Source of the DNA: Lewinella sp. 4G2
GTDB lineage: Bacteria > Bacteroidota > Bacteroidia > Chitinophagales > Saprospiraceae
Length of the DNA: 64,000 nt
Direction of reading: 5' to 3'
NCBI RefSeq assembly: GCF_001625015.1
Contig: NZ_LVWJ02000014.1
Coordinates: 3,968,001-4,032,000 of the forward strand
How positions within the stretch are numbered: the first letter of the stretch is position 1; every line of letters begins with the position of its first letter. The position numbers were made by a program, and so were the translations under genes. The notes below the pieces were generated by a model, which ran no database searches, was not told where the DNA came from, and was given only the letters and a program-made list of their open reading frames with translations. Positions 45,082 through 54,800 of the stretch are shown in pieces.

Positions 45082-46977
45082 TTACTTCTTCTTCTTTTTC
45101 GCTTCCGCCTCTGCGGCTTGACGCTGCTGCTCTTTCAAGGCTTCCTGCAGACGTGCGCTGAAGCCCGACTTTTTCTTCGGCTTCTTCTTGTTGGCGTTCA
45201 TCTTTTTCTTCAGCTTATCGTGGTCGATGAGGAAATTCTTCGTGATGATGGTCTGGGCGATGTTGAACGTATTGGAGAAGAATAGGTAAGCCGTAAGGCC
45301 CGCCGCGAAGCTGTTGAAGAAACCGAGGAAGAGCAACGGCATCACGTACTGAAAGTACTTCATCATGGGCTGGGCGGAGTAATCCATGTGCTTACTGTTG
45401 TAGTAGGCGTAGATGACCGTGGTAACCGCCCAGAGTACGGCAAATAGGCTGATGTGGCCCTGCATGAAGGGGATCCATTCCGGGATCTTCGTGAGTACGT
45501 CGTACGTACTCAAGTCATTTGCCCACAGGAAATTCTCCTGGCGGAACTCAATGCTGGCGGGGAAGAAGCGATAAAGGGCAAACCAGATTGGCATCTGTAA
45601 GACCATCGGGAGACAGCCTCCTAACGGGCTCGCGCCGTACTCCTGGTACATCTTCATTTGCTCCATCTGCTGGGCCTGAGCGTCGTCCTTGTGCTTGGCC
45701 TTCATCTTTTCCAGCTCCGGCTTTAGCAGCTGCATCTTTACGTTGGAAACCAGCATCTTATAGGTAAGCGGGTAAACCAGTAGTTTAACCAGTATGGTCA
45801 GTACGAGGATTGCGATACCCATATTGCCGATGAAGCTGCTCAGGAACTGGAAGAGCGGCCGAATCACCCAGCGGTTGATGGCACCGAAAATGGACTGACC
45901 AAAGGAAATCACATCGCTTAGATCGTGGCCGATAGCGCGCAGACGGTCAAATTCATTCGGTCCGACGTACAGCTGCATGCCGATGATATCGGAATTTGGG
46001 TTGGTAACGGGTAACTGGACGCGGGCCGAGACCTTCTTGAGGTTCTCCGCCACATCCACGTCGTCGTAAGTCTCCGTTTCCAGCACGGCGCCCTTGGCAA
46101 AACCATCGTTTGCGATGAGGGCGGAGGTGAAGAATTGCTGGGAGCCGGCGATCCACTTCAGGCGCTGCTCTTCGACTTCTTCGGTGTCGCTGCTCGTACA
46201 GGAGCAGTAATCCGTGCCATCGTCAATCGGCTTGAAGTACATCGTAGAGTAGTTCGCTTCGTACTGGCTGTTCTTCTCGATCTTATCGAAGTAGTTGTCC
46301 CACTGTAGCGTCAGTGCCCCACCCTGGGTGTTCAGCGCCTGGCCGAGGCCTTCCATTCGTACGTCGTAATCCAGTAGGTAAGTGCCGTCCTTAATGGTGT
46401 AACGTTGTTCAAAGTAGCCCCCTGTACTGGTGCGGGCGCGCATGGAAATGGTGTTGCCGCTCACTTCAGGGGTGAAATAGAGCGCGGAGGTCTTGATGCC
46501 TTCTCCCGCCACGCCGACGGCCGGCAGGGTGTACTCAAAGCGGTTGCGCTCATCTTCCAGCAGGTAGAGGGGAAGCTTGGATTCGTTGCCTTCCTCATCC
46601 TCAATGATCTTCGCGTACTCCTTCAATTCCACCTGCTTGATGTGGCCCCCCTTCGTGGCGAGCGTAACGATCATCAGGTCATTCTCCAGGGTGACGGTCT
46701 CGTCCGTACCCACGGCGCTGCTGGCGAACTGGCCAAAAGTGGCGCCGAACTGGGCCTGGCGGGTGCTGTCGTCGATGCTGCTGACCTCGTCGGCGGTGAA
46801 GGCCGGCGCTACTTCCTCGGGGGCGATCAACGCCGCTTCGTTGAGGGCGGCGATGCTATCCTGGTAGCGTTGCTGGGCGTCAATCTCTTCCTGGCTGGGA
46901 GCAACGACGAAGTTCCAAACGGCGAAAATGCCGAGAATCAAAACCAAGCCGATGATGGTACTGCGGTCCATCTCCAT
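45082..46977 (-). CDS. yidC: Membrane protein insertase YidC
   Basis: 631 residues. It inserts and folds inner-membrane proteins with or without SecYEG. The first helix is STIIGLVLILGIFAVWNFVV, followed by a large periplasmic domain (about 55-365) with an unusual YCSCTSSDTEEVEE loop carrying two cysteines. The conserved insertase core comes next: IGNMGIAILVLTILVKLLVYPL, the cytoplasmic hairpin LEKMKAKHKDDAQAQQMEQM and GCLPMVLQMPIWFALYRFF. It ends in a lysine-rich tail (KKKPKKKS, AEAKKKKK) that would bind the ribosome. Start supported by EMDRSTI directly before the first helix. Confidence 0.95.
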   Translation of the reverse strand: MEMDRSTIIGLVLILGIFAVWNFVVAPSQEEIDAQQRYQDSIAALNEAALIAPEEVAPAFTADEVSSIDDSTRQAQFGATFGQFASSAVGTDETVTLENDLMIVTLATKGGHIKQVELKEYAKIIEDEEGNESKLPLYLLEDERNRFEYTLPAVGVAGEGIKTSALYFTPEVSGNTISMRARTSTGGYFEQRYTIKDGTYLLDYDVRMEGLGQALNTQGGALTLQWDNYFDKIEKNSQYEANYSTMYFKPIDDGTDYCSCTSSDTEEVEEQRLKWIAGSQQFFTSALIANDGFAKGAVLETETYDDVDVAENLKKVSARVQLPVTNPNSDIIGMQLYVGPNEFDRLRAIGHDLSDVISFGQSIFGAINRWVIRPLFQFLSSFIGNMGIAILVLTILVKLLVYPLTYKMLVSNVKMQLLKPELEKMKAKHKDDAQAQQMEQMKMYQEYGASPLGGCLPMVLQMPIWFALYRFFPASIEFRQENFLWANDLSTYDVLTKIPEWIPFMQGHISLFAVLWAVTTVIYAYYNSKHMDYSAQPMMKYFQYVMPLLFLGFFNSFAAGLTAYLFFSNTFNIAQTIITKNFLIDHDKLKKKMNANKKKPKKKSGFSARLQEALKEQQRQAAEAEAKKKKK

Positions 46978-47051
46978 AAGCGTACTTCTTTAACCGTTAT
47001 CTTGGGCGCACCGGCGGCAAATTACTCGCCGGGCGTGGCCCATTCGGGCCG

Positions 47052-47059
47052 CAAAGGTA
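47052..47059 (-). promoter_or_regulatory. -7 element of yidC
   Basis: Minus-strand TACCTTTG, exact consensus, 74 nt before ATG 46977, giving yidC a longer leader than most genes here. Confidence 0.55.
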
Positions 47060-47073
47060 CGGAAAGCCAAACT

Positions 47074-47526
47074 ATGCATCTTCCCGGCGTCGCCCCTGCG
47101 TTCCACCCCGCATTGCACCGCGAGTATTGTGCCAGCGTCTACGTCTGCCACAATTTCCGGCTGCGTTCCGGTTCCCCCAACGCGTCGTTTACGGATTGGA
47201 TCGCCGCGCGCGGCTATTCGTCCTATGCCTTTCTGACGGCCTACAATCCCTATTCCAACCGCCAACTATCCCGCGCGGACAATTTGGCGCTGGCGCAGGT
47301 GCTAAGAAATAGGATCAAGGACCTAGCCATCGACGCCGTACCCGCCGCCGCCGTGGACGTGACCGGCACCTGGCCAGAGGAAGTAGGCCTAATGCTATTA
47401 GGGGTGGACCTGGGTACCGCCCTCCAGCTCGGACGGGAGTTTCAACAGAATGCCATCCTCTACGGAAAGACTGGAAACGCAGCTGCCGTGCTCTGGTGCG
47501 AATGCCGGCTCCCCTCCCCTATCTGA
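47074..47526 (+). CDS. DUF3293-family protein
   Basis: 150 residues from ATG 47074. The segment FLTAYNPYSNRQLSRADNLALAQVL near residues 53-77 matches the DUF3293 pattern; the rest is compact alpha/beta, ending WCECRLPSPI. Function unknown. The frame is open upstream to 46405 antisense to yidC, but that part is not protein-like. It is divergent from yidC and overlaps the convergent lamin-tail gene by 8 nt. The annotation rests on the short motif. Confidence 0.65.
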   Translation: MHLPGVAPAFHPALHREYCASVYVCHNFRLRSGSPNASFTDWIAARGYSSYAFLTAYNPYSNRQLSRADNLALAQVLRNRIKDLAIDAVPAAAVDVTGTWPEEVGLMLLGVDLGTALQLGREFQQNAILYGKTGNAAAVLWCECRLPSPI

Positions 47527-48247
47527 CCTGGATCAGCTTGGCCGTACGGCCGACGCGCAGCACGTAGTTACCCGCCGGAAAACCGGAGACGTCGATACGT
47601 AAGTCACGGCGCAACTCGCCCTCGAACAGGATGTGGCCAGTCATGTCATACAACTTAACGGGCAGGTCTAGCTGACGCTCAGCTTGTAAGAAAAGCGTTT
47701 CCGTTGCCGGATTCGGGTAGGCCCGCAGGCCCAATTCTTCGAGGGTGGTGACGGAGGTCGAGGAGTTGTCCGCGTTGAAGGTAGGTGCCTGCATGCGGAA
47801 TTCACCCGTACCGTTGGGGACGCGGGCGAAAGCGACGTCAGTTTCCTGCTGGCCAAATTCCACGTTATCTACCACATTACCGTTTGGGTCACCGAGGGCG
47901 AGGGTCTCCCCACCTGCCGAAAGTTTAAAACTGGCGTGGAGTGGCCCTTGATCTTCATCGCCATCTTCGTCCGCCCAGACGATGAGGTAGCCGTTGGCTT
48001 CGATAGTAGTCCCATCCGGGAATTGCCATTTGGCGATATTCTCCGGGTTGTCGGACAGGGTGTAGCCCGTTAAGTCGATGGCGGCGCTGGTATTATTGTA
48101 AAGCTCAATCCAATCGTCGAACTCACCCGCCTCATCGGCGGCGGAGGCATCGTTGGAGGCTACGAATTCGTTGATGGCAACGGCTGGCTGCGCGCTCAGA
48201 GCTGAGCAGAGACCAACGGTAGCTAAGGCGGATAAAAGTCTTTTCAT
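47519..48247 (-). CDS. T9SS-secreted lamin-tail-domain protein
   Basis: 242 residues. Signal peptide MKRLLSALATVGLCSALSAQ, a lamin-tail (LTD) domain at about 21-145 (VAINEFVASNDA, DDWIELYNNTSAAIDLTGYTL, WQFPDGTTIEANGYLIVWAD), and a type A T9SS sorting domain (RAYPNPATETLFL, YDMTGHILFEGEL, PAGNYVLRVGRTAKLIQVR). In Bacteroidota LTDs occur on secreted surface proteins and nucleases; no catalytic domain is present here. Confidence 0.88.
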   Translation of the reverse strand: MKRLLSALATVGLCSALSAQPAVAINEFVASNDASAADEAGEFDDWIELYNNTSAAIDLTGYTLSDNPENIAKWQFPDGTTIEANGYLIVWADEDGDEDQGPLHASFKLSAGGETLALGDPNGNVVDNVEFGQQETDVAFARVPNGTGEFRMQAPTFNADNSSTSVTTLEELGLRAYPNPATETLFLQAERQLDLPVKLYDMTGHILFEGELRRDLRIDVSGFPAGNYVLRVGRTAKLIQVR

Positions 48248-48303
48248 GGTGCTGGTTTTGGGAGTAGGGTAAAGTCAGGATTAACAGGAGTTAGGGTATG
48301 AAA

Positions 48304-49269
48304 TCAAAAGCAATCGAAGCTCTCTTCCGAGTTGATACTAGCGTCAAACTTGCCGGAGGAGTCGATCTGATTGCCAAAGGTACAGCGATCCAGAAAACCG
48401 GGGCCGTCGAAATCTTCGTCATCCGTAGAAAATTCCGGGCAGGAGAAGACACAAAGTTGGTTGCGTAGTCGGGCGTTAGTGCCGTCCGTAGCTGTTACCC
48501 ATATATCAACCAAAGCGGAGAAAGACTCTCCTCCGGTAAAATTCGATGCCGAAAATCCATTTTCCTCGGTCATGGTAGTCAATCCGTCTGCGCTAAACAG
48601 GAGAAAGCTATCCTGGCTAGCGTAGATTCGGATGGAGTCGATACCAGCAATGTTCTCGTCAGTAATTACCCGAAAGACGTCATTGCGGGCATCATCGTTG
48701 GGACTAAAGGCGGTAGGTACGTACACGTACCCGTTTCCGATAGTCGTATCAATGGGCTCCTGGATACAGCAATCCACCACGGGCCCAACGAATGGGAAGG
48801 GTTCTTCTACTGAAGTGGCGATAAAGGCAATGGAAGCTACGCCCATGATCGCATAGGTCAACACTGGCCGGAGACTACGGGCGACTCGCTTAAATTGAAA
48901 GTAAGCTGGCCGCTGCATCACCCAGGCAGCAAGAGGAAGAATTGTGAATGCATATAAGTCAGTGTAATCCACTACCCTACCGTAGTTGAGCGGCGTCCAG
49001 GCGTTGAACAGCTCAATTGCCGGTGTGGAAAATGAGGACTTCCACCAGGCAAAGAAGATGACGGTGAAGGCAATAAGGGAAGAAGTCCGCCACCCCGTCA
49101 GGTATTTAAGGAAGAGAGGTAGAATCAAAACGCCCGCAAAATCGGATAGCTTGCCAGTGATCGAGTTGCCAAAGGCCTCCTTTAGCAGGTGGTCATTAAT
49201 GACGAGGAGCAATAGCCCCCCAAGGAAGACTACGTTTAAAAGGTAGGTAGCACGTTCGGTTTTCAGCAT
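48304..49269 (-). CDS. Membrane protein with a CHU_C-like extracytoplasmic segment
   Basis: 321 residues. The N-terminal half has about five hydrophobic helices (roughly 8-28, 42-60, 63-80, 104-118, 135-152). After the last helix comes a cysteine-containing extracytoplasmic part with YVPTAFSPNDDARNDVFRV near residue 188, the signature opening of the gliding-motility-associated (CHU_C) domain, then strands ending QLCVFSCPEF and an acidic tail. A CHU_C-type segment on a polytopic membrane protein is odd, because such domains normally end secreted T9SS cargo. No function recognised. Confidence 0.7.
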   Translation of the reverse strand: MLKTERATYLLNVVFLGGLLLLVINDHLLKEAFGNSITGKLSDFAGVLILPLFLKYLTGWRTSSLIAFTVIFFAWWKSSFSTPAIELFNAWTPLNYGRVVDYTDLYAFTILPLAAWVMQRPAYFQFKRVARSLRPVLTYAIMGVASIAFIATSVEEPFPFVGPVVDCCIQEPIDTTIGNGYVYVPTAFSPNDDARNDVFRVITDENIAGIDSIRIYASQDSFLLFSADGLTTMTEENGFSASNFTGGESFSALVDIWVTATDGTNARLRNQLCVFSCPEFSTDDEDFDGPGFLDRCTFGNQIDSSGKFDASINSEESFDCF

Positions 49270-49506
49270 TGGGTCAGATGGTTTAGGGATAGGACGCGCA
49301 ACGATAGCGAACCGTTAGTATTAACGTAGAATTTGTATAAATAAAGTTTTGCGGGATCCTCAATTACGCAGTTTTACTTGTCTTGAAAAGAAGAAGTAAG
49401 GTGTCCGGCGTTCTTCCTGTCGCAAGAGGAGCAATCCTTAAAGCGCAGCATTAGACTTGGCGCTTGATACGATAACGCAAAGCAGCCACCAATTGCCGCC
49501 CCCCCC

Positions 49507-49547
49507 AAAAAAAGAAAGCGGCTTACCTCCGAGTGGAGATAAGCCGC
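49507..49547 (-). terminator. Rho-independent terminator of dnaK
   Basis: On the minus strand, GCGGCTTATCTCC pairs with GGAGGTAAGCCGC (one G-T pair) around ACTC, followed by TTTCTTTTTTT. An 8-base C run (G on this strand) at 49499-49506 comes directly after. The rest of the 301-nt gap up to 49269 holds only a weak -7-like box (49299-49306) for the membrane protein gene. Confidence 0.9.
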
Positions 49548-49570
49548 AAATTCTTGAAGACCGGACAGGA

Positions 49571-51484
49571 TTACTTGCCCTCGACTTCTTCGTATTCGAC
49601 GTCCTGAACGTCGTCAGCACCGGCTGAGTCGGTACCTGCACCAGCGCCGGCATCGGCACCCGCCTGGGCACCACCGTCGGCCTGCTGGGCCTGGTAGATA
49701 TCCTGGCTGGCGGCGTTCCACGCTGCCGTCAGTGCTTCGGTAGCGGTAGAGATGCGGTCCAGGTCTTCTGACTTGTGGGCATCCTTCAGATCACTGAGGG
49801 AGGAATCAATCGTGGCCTTCTTCTCGGCGGGAATCTTCTCACCGAATTCGGTCAATTGCTTCTCCGTTTGGAAGATGAGTTGGTCAGCACCGTTGATCTT
49901 CTCTACACGATCCTTCGCTTTGGCATCTTCCTCGGCGTTGGCTTCGGCTTCGGCCTTCATGCGCTGGATGTCAGCGTCGCTCAGACCGGTACCGGCCTCG
50001 ATCTTGATGGACTGCTCCTTACCCGTGCCCTTATCCTTGGCGGCTACTTCAAGCATACCGTCAGCGTTCAGGTTGAAGGTCACCTCAATCTGAGGTACGC
50101 CACGGGGTGCCGGCGGGATGTCACTCAGTACAAAGCGACCGATCGGCCGGTTGTCCTTGGACATGGAGCGCTCGCCCTGAAGGACATGGATCTCAACGCT
50201 TGGCTGGTTGTCCGTAGCGGTAGAGTACACTTTCGACTTCTTGGAAGGAATCGTAGTGTTGGCTTCGATGACCTTGTCGAACATGCCACCCATTACCTCG
50301 ATACCGAGGGAAAGCGGGGTTACGTCCAGCAGGAGAACATCCTTTACGTCTCCGGAAAGTACACCACCCTGGATGGCGGCACCTACGGCAACTACTTCGT
50401 CGGGGTTGACACCTTTATTAGGCTTCTTGCCAAAGAACTTCTCAACGGCCTCCTGGATGGCGGGAATACGGGTGGAACCACCAACGAGGATTACTTCGTC
50501 GATCTCGTCCTTGTCGAGGCCAGCGTCTTTGAGTGCTTCCTGACAGGGCTTTAGGGTACGCTGTACTAGTTCGTCGGCAAGTTGCTCGAACTTGGCGCGG
50601 CTGATCTTCACGACGAGGTGCTTAGGCACACCGTCTACTGCCGTGATGTAAGGCAGGTTCACTTCCGTTTCTGTGGAGGAACTCAATTCGATCTTGGCTT
50701 TCTCGGCGGCTTCCTTGAGGCGCTGGAGGGCCATGGGATCTTTCGTGAGGTCAATGTTTTCCTGGCTCTTGAATTCGCCGGCGAGGAAATCGATCAACAC
50801 GCGGTCGAAGTCATCACCACCAAGGTGGGTATCACCGTTGGTGGACTTTACTTCGAAGACACCGTCACCCAAGTCAAGGATGGAGATATCAAACGTACCG
50901 CCACCGAGGTCGTACACCGCAATGGTCATATCCTGACTGCGCTTGTCCATACCGTAGGCCAGTGCGGCTGCGGTTGGCTCGTTGATGATGCGGCGGACTT
51001 TGAGGCCGGCAATCTCACCAGCTTCCTTAGTCGCCTGACGTTGGCTATCGTTGAAGTAGGCGGGTACGGTAATTACCGCTTCCGTCACTTCTGTACCGAG
51101 GAAATCTTCGGCGGTCTTCTTCATTTTCTGGAGGACCATCGCGCTGATCTCCTGGGGTGTGTAGAGGCGGCCGTCGATGTCTACGCGGGCTACGCCGTTG
51201 TCTCCTTTCTTTACGTCGTACGCAACGCGGCCAACGTCGTTCTTGGCTTCGTCGAAACGCATACCCATGAAGCGCTTGATGGAAGCTACCGTACGGGTGG
51301 GGTTAGTGATGGCCTGGCGCTTGGCGGGTTCACCGATCTTGCGTTCGCCACCGTCGAGAAAGGCAACGATGGAGGGGGTGGTGTTACGCCCCTCTTCATT
51401 ATAGATGACCGTGGGTTCACTACCCTCCATTACGGCGACGCAGGAGTTGGTAGTACCGAGGTCGATTCCGATAATCTTGCTCAT
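49571..51484 (-). CDS. dnaK: Chaperone DnaK (Hsp70)
   Basis: 637 residues. ATP-driven chaperone for protein folding and heat-shock response. Nucleotide-binding domain: [17 protein letters not shown] at the N-terminus, [16 protein letters not shown] near 190 and [14 protein letters not shown] near 330; the linker [18 protein letters not shown] and substrate-binding domain follow. The C-terminus is a glycine/alanine-rich tail ([14 protein letters not shown]) with the conserved final EEV-like end [13 protein letters not shown]. dnaJ and grpE are not adjacent. The gap upstream carries a palindrome that may be the heat-shock operator. Confidence 0.96.
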   Translation of the reverse strand: MSKIIGIDLGTTNSCVAVMEGSEPTVIYNEEGRNTTPSIVAFLDGGERKIGEPAKRQAITNPTRTVASIKRFMGMRFDEAKNDVGRVAYDVKKGDNGVARVDIDGRLYTPQEISAMVLQKMKKTAEDFLGTEVTEAVITVPAYFNDSQRQATKEAGEIAGLKVRRIINEPTAAALAYGMDKRSQDMTIAVYDLGGGTFDISILDLGDGVFEVKSTNGDTHLGGDDFDRVLIDFLAGEFKSQENIDLTKDPMALQRLKEAAEKAKIELSSSTETEVNLPYITAVDGVPKHLVVKISRAKFEQLADELVQRTLKPCQEALKDAGLDKDEIDEVILVGGSTRIPAIQEAVEKFFGKKPNKGVNPDEVVAVGAAIQGGVLSGDVKDVLLLDVTPLSLGIEVMGGMFDKVIEANTTIPSKKSKVYSTATDNQPSVEIHVLQGERSMSKDNRPIGRFVLSDIPPAPRGVPQIEVTFNLNADGMLEVAAKDKGTGKEQSIKIEAGTGLSDADIQRMKAEAEANAEEDAKAKDRVEKINGADQLIFQTEKQLTEFGEKIPAEKKATIDSSLSDLKDAHKSEDLDRISTATEALTAAWNAASQDIYQAQQADGGAQAGADAGAGAGTDSAGADDVQDVEYEEVEGK

Positions 51485-51625
51485 AGTTATTTATATTTTA
51501 GTTGTGTTGTTATCGTTTGTGCTCCTACTAAAGCAATCCACGTGCCAGGCTTGAGGTTCGCACCGGTGGTGTCTTTAGGTCAGTTTTCGCCCAAATTTGA
51601 CTGTCATTCCGCTCAAGCGGTTTGG

Positions 51626-51648
51626 GGACATATTGACATTTTGTCAGC
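51626..51648. promoter_or_regulatory. Possible heat-shock operator upstream of dnaK
   Basis: A perfect palindrome TGACA-TTT-TGTCA (51634-51646) with a further GGACAT half-site next to it (51627-51632), about 150 nt before the dnaK start. It is not the CIRCE element. Regulatory role is inference from position alone; it could equally serve the divergent gene at 51821. Confidence 0.35.
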
Positions 51649-51747
51649 TACTAAACACTTTCCGTAGGGACAGGCCATTGCCACCCGAGCTTCCCATTCT
51701 GCATTGGCTACTAACTGATTATGAAGGAAGCCACTTCCCCATCTCTT

Positions 51748-51765
51748 GGCACCCGCGGCAGCGCC
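51748..51765 (+). repeat. 18-bp dispersed repeat, copy 11
   Basis: GGCACCCGCGGCAGCGCC, exact C-form consensus, in the dnaK-surface protein gap, 55 nt before ATG 51821. It makes the TTG at 51746 look like a start codon, which is rejected. Confidence 0.9.
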
Positions 51766-51820
51766 AACTTATAATATTCGATATTTGTCCTTGGTCTCAT
51801 GTTTCTTTCAAAGCACACTG

Positions 51821-54800
51821 ATGAACACCGCCTCCGTAAAATTTCTCCTGACGCTAAGCTTCATGCTTTATTGCTGCTTACTGAGTGACGTGCTTAATGG
51901 TCAGCGCGTTACCTCGATTACGGCGAATCGGGTAGTGGTCTGCGACACGGTCGGTGGTCGGTTTCAACTGAGTATTGACAATGGTGCTACCGCGGTGAAC
52001 GACGCCAGTCTGCAGGTCCGGTTGGGATTGGACGTTGAGTATATACCCGGCAGCTTGGTGCAGATGGCCGGCCCAATGCTGGAATTTGACCCGGCGAGTG
52101 ACGGCCGCGCTCCGATCTTCAATATCGTGGAGACCTGGGCGCCCGGTCAACAGATTTCATTCAGCATCGGTAAGCAAGGGGGATGTGCTGCGCGGGAGAG
52201 CAGAATTAATAATGAGTTGTTTATTGATACCATCCGCTTGCTGGATGGGGCTGCCATGGAGTTGCCGCTTAACGGGCAGGACACCGTACCGTTCAACGTT
52301 ATCTACGCGGAACTGACCACGTCGGTACTGGCTACCGATCCACCAGTCATCACACAGCCGCAGGATACTGTGACCCGAAGGGTGCAAATCACTAACGGTA
52401 GTTTTGGATTCCTGCGAGAATTTACGTTCGGGGAAATTGACTCTACCGGGCAGAGCACGTACGCCAACTTCGTACTGGATCCGGATGGCGCCGCCGTGCC
52501 ACTCGGAGATGGGATAGTGAACGGCCTTGAGACTACCGTTACTATTGACAGCGATGACATGGTACAGGTGGCCGGATTTACCGGAGGCTTATTCCGCTCC
52601 AACCGGCGCCTGACGCTGGAGTACGACGTGATCGTCTCCACCTGTTCGAATGCCGGCATTACCTCATTTCCCTATTCCCAGTACGACTGTTTCGGGGAAG
52701 TCTGCCAGGGGGACACCACCATTGCAAACATCGGTAATCTGCAAGCCCAACCCGACGTCAGTGTAGATGTCTCTCGTAACTACAGCTTCTGTTATGGGTA
52801 CGATGAGGCGCCGGATACCACCTTCGTTACGCTAATCAACAGTGGCGACGGTCCCGCAACGGATTTATCCGTCCTGTACCGGGTTGCGCGTACGGAGACG
52901 AGTGCGCTCGACACGATGAACATCAATTATCGTATCGGGCAGGAGCCGCTGCGAGATATAGCTGCCGCAGAAGTGTTCGATACCCGCGGTAATGAGAACA
53001 CGAATCTTTTCGGTTGTGAGGACCAAGAAGCTCAATTGGGCCTAGGCAACCTGGCCAACTTTGGTTTTCGGGTCAACTTCCCCGACACCCTGGCTGCTGG
53101 AGATACTTTGACGCTACGCATCTTTAGCTATAAGTGTTGCCCGGAGGACTGTATTCAGGATCCGTTTTACGGGTTTCTGCGTTTTGGCGGGGCTAACACT
53201 AACGAAACGGATTACCGGTATAATAACCTATGCCGGACGAGCCCCGTTATTGGCCGCCTGCCTGGGTACAGCAGCTTTTTCACCTTCGATAATAACGTGA
53301 CGCTCCCCACTACCTTTTTTGTGGGTGACACCTTCCCCGCCCGTATTGACTTTCCACGCCTGGGCCTGACAGCCGATTTTCCTTTTGACGAAGACTCGGG
53401 CTACCTGGAGATCTTGGCCCGCACTTCGGACCGGACGGACCCTGCCAACGTAATGTTCTTTAACCAGAATGGCGATTTTATTCCGGCACTGAATGCGGTG
53501 ACTTCTACGGATGATAGTATCATCTACCGTATTCCCCTGGAAATGGGAGAGACGTACGATGGATCCTTTTTAAGCTTTGACGTTAACATCGACTGTAGTG
53601 AGCCGGCAGTGAACGAAACCTTTTCGTACGAAATTCGCCTCGTCACGTCTACAGCATCGACTTGTGCTTCCAACTGTAGTTTCCTCGTAGCGTGTGAAAA
53701 TTTTGGCGTGGCTACGAACTGCCCCGGGCCCTGTGAGGGAGCGGCTTACCGTAGTTATACGGTGCAACGGACTAATATTGGAGAGTTCGACATGGACGAC
53801 AATGGCTGTCCCGATGATGATAACAACTGTGATAATGTGCCTGGCGATAGTTCCGGAGCGCCCCCTCCACCCGCTCCCAATATTGACAGCCTAGCCCTCG
53901 ACCGGGTGATACGGGGTGATACGCTCGAGACACGCCTCACCTTCATTATTGGCGATACACTACCGAGACAAGGTTTCCCATTCCTGTACGTCCAGGATAG
54001 TCTGCAGCAGAACCTTTTTTCTTACCTCGAGGCTACGGCCACGGTCACCCGGGCGGCGGGGCCGGAAATCACGGTGGACAACGTCCCCAACCAAAGCAGC
54101 GGTGATTTGATTCGCTTCGATCTTAGCCCCAGCACCTTCCCGGGTTTTGTAGGCATTTACGAACGGGGTGACAGCCTGACGTTTATGGCTACCTACGTAG
54201 TCGGCGCTACTAATACAACGGTAGCCACGACCTACGAAATAGGAAATAATATCGCCGCGTCGCTGGTGGCGAAGCCAAATCCGGCCATCCCCTTTCAATA
54301 CGATGTGGAAGATTTCTCCTGTGGCGAGGTTGCCGGAACGATTTTGGTGAACGACGCCATTTTTACCAACAACAGTAATGAGGATGATCTATTCAACTCA
54401 TGCCGGGCCCAAGACATCGTCGGTTCCTTCAGTTTACGACTGAGCCCCAGCTCGCTAACTGGCGTGAATTACTTTCCTAACGAATATCGTAATCTGTTTA
54501 CGGTAGAGACGGTTACCGCCAGCGTTCCTCCCGGTTACGAGTATTTTATTGCGAGGATTCGTACTCAGCGGACGGCAGGCTCGGGTATGTCGCGCAATTC
54601 CCGCTTGTTTCTCCCTACCCCGACGACCATCACGGAAAGAAATGGGTACCAGGTATACACATTTGATTTCACCCAGGGCCCTAACGCAGAATTCTTCGAG
54701 TCCTTTGCTTTCCCTTCAGATGACTCCTTCAACGTTCTGTTCGACTTCTTCGTCAACCCAACCTGTGAGGCGGGTGACCGACTTACCGGAGGCAGCGCTA

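Noticed and set aside
46405-47073. N-terminal extension of the DUF3293 frame
   Set aside because: Antisense to yidC, not protein-like; the recognisable domain begins after ATG 47074.
49631-49648. GGTACCTGCACCAGCGCC, resembling the 18-bp repeat
   Set aside because: Three differences from consensus, and it lies in the Gly/Ala-rich dnaK tail where such codons recur naturally.
51485-51620. CIRCE-type operator before dnaK
   Set aside because: No TTAGCACTC-N9-GAGTGCTAA or near match is present.
50582-51667. 361-residue open frame on the plus strand
   Set aside because: It runs antisense through dnaK and its composition mirrors the dnaK codons; no start signal, motif or domain.
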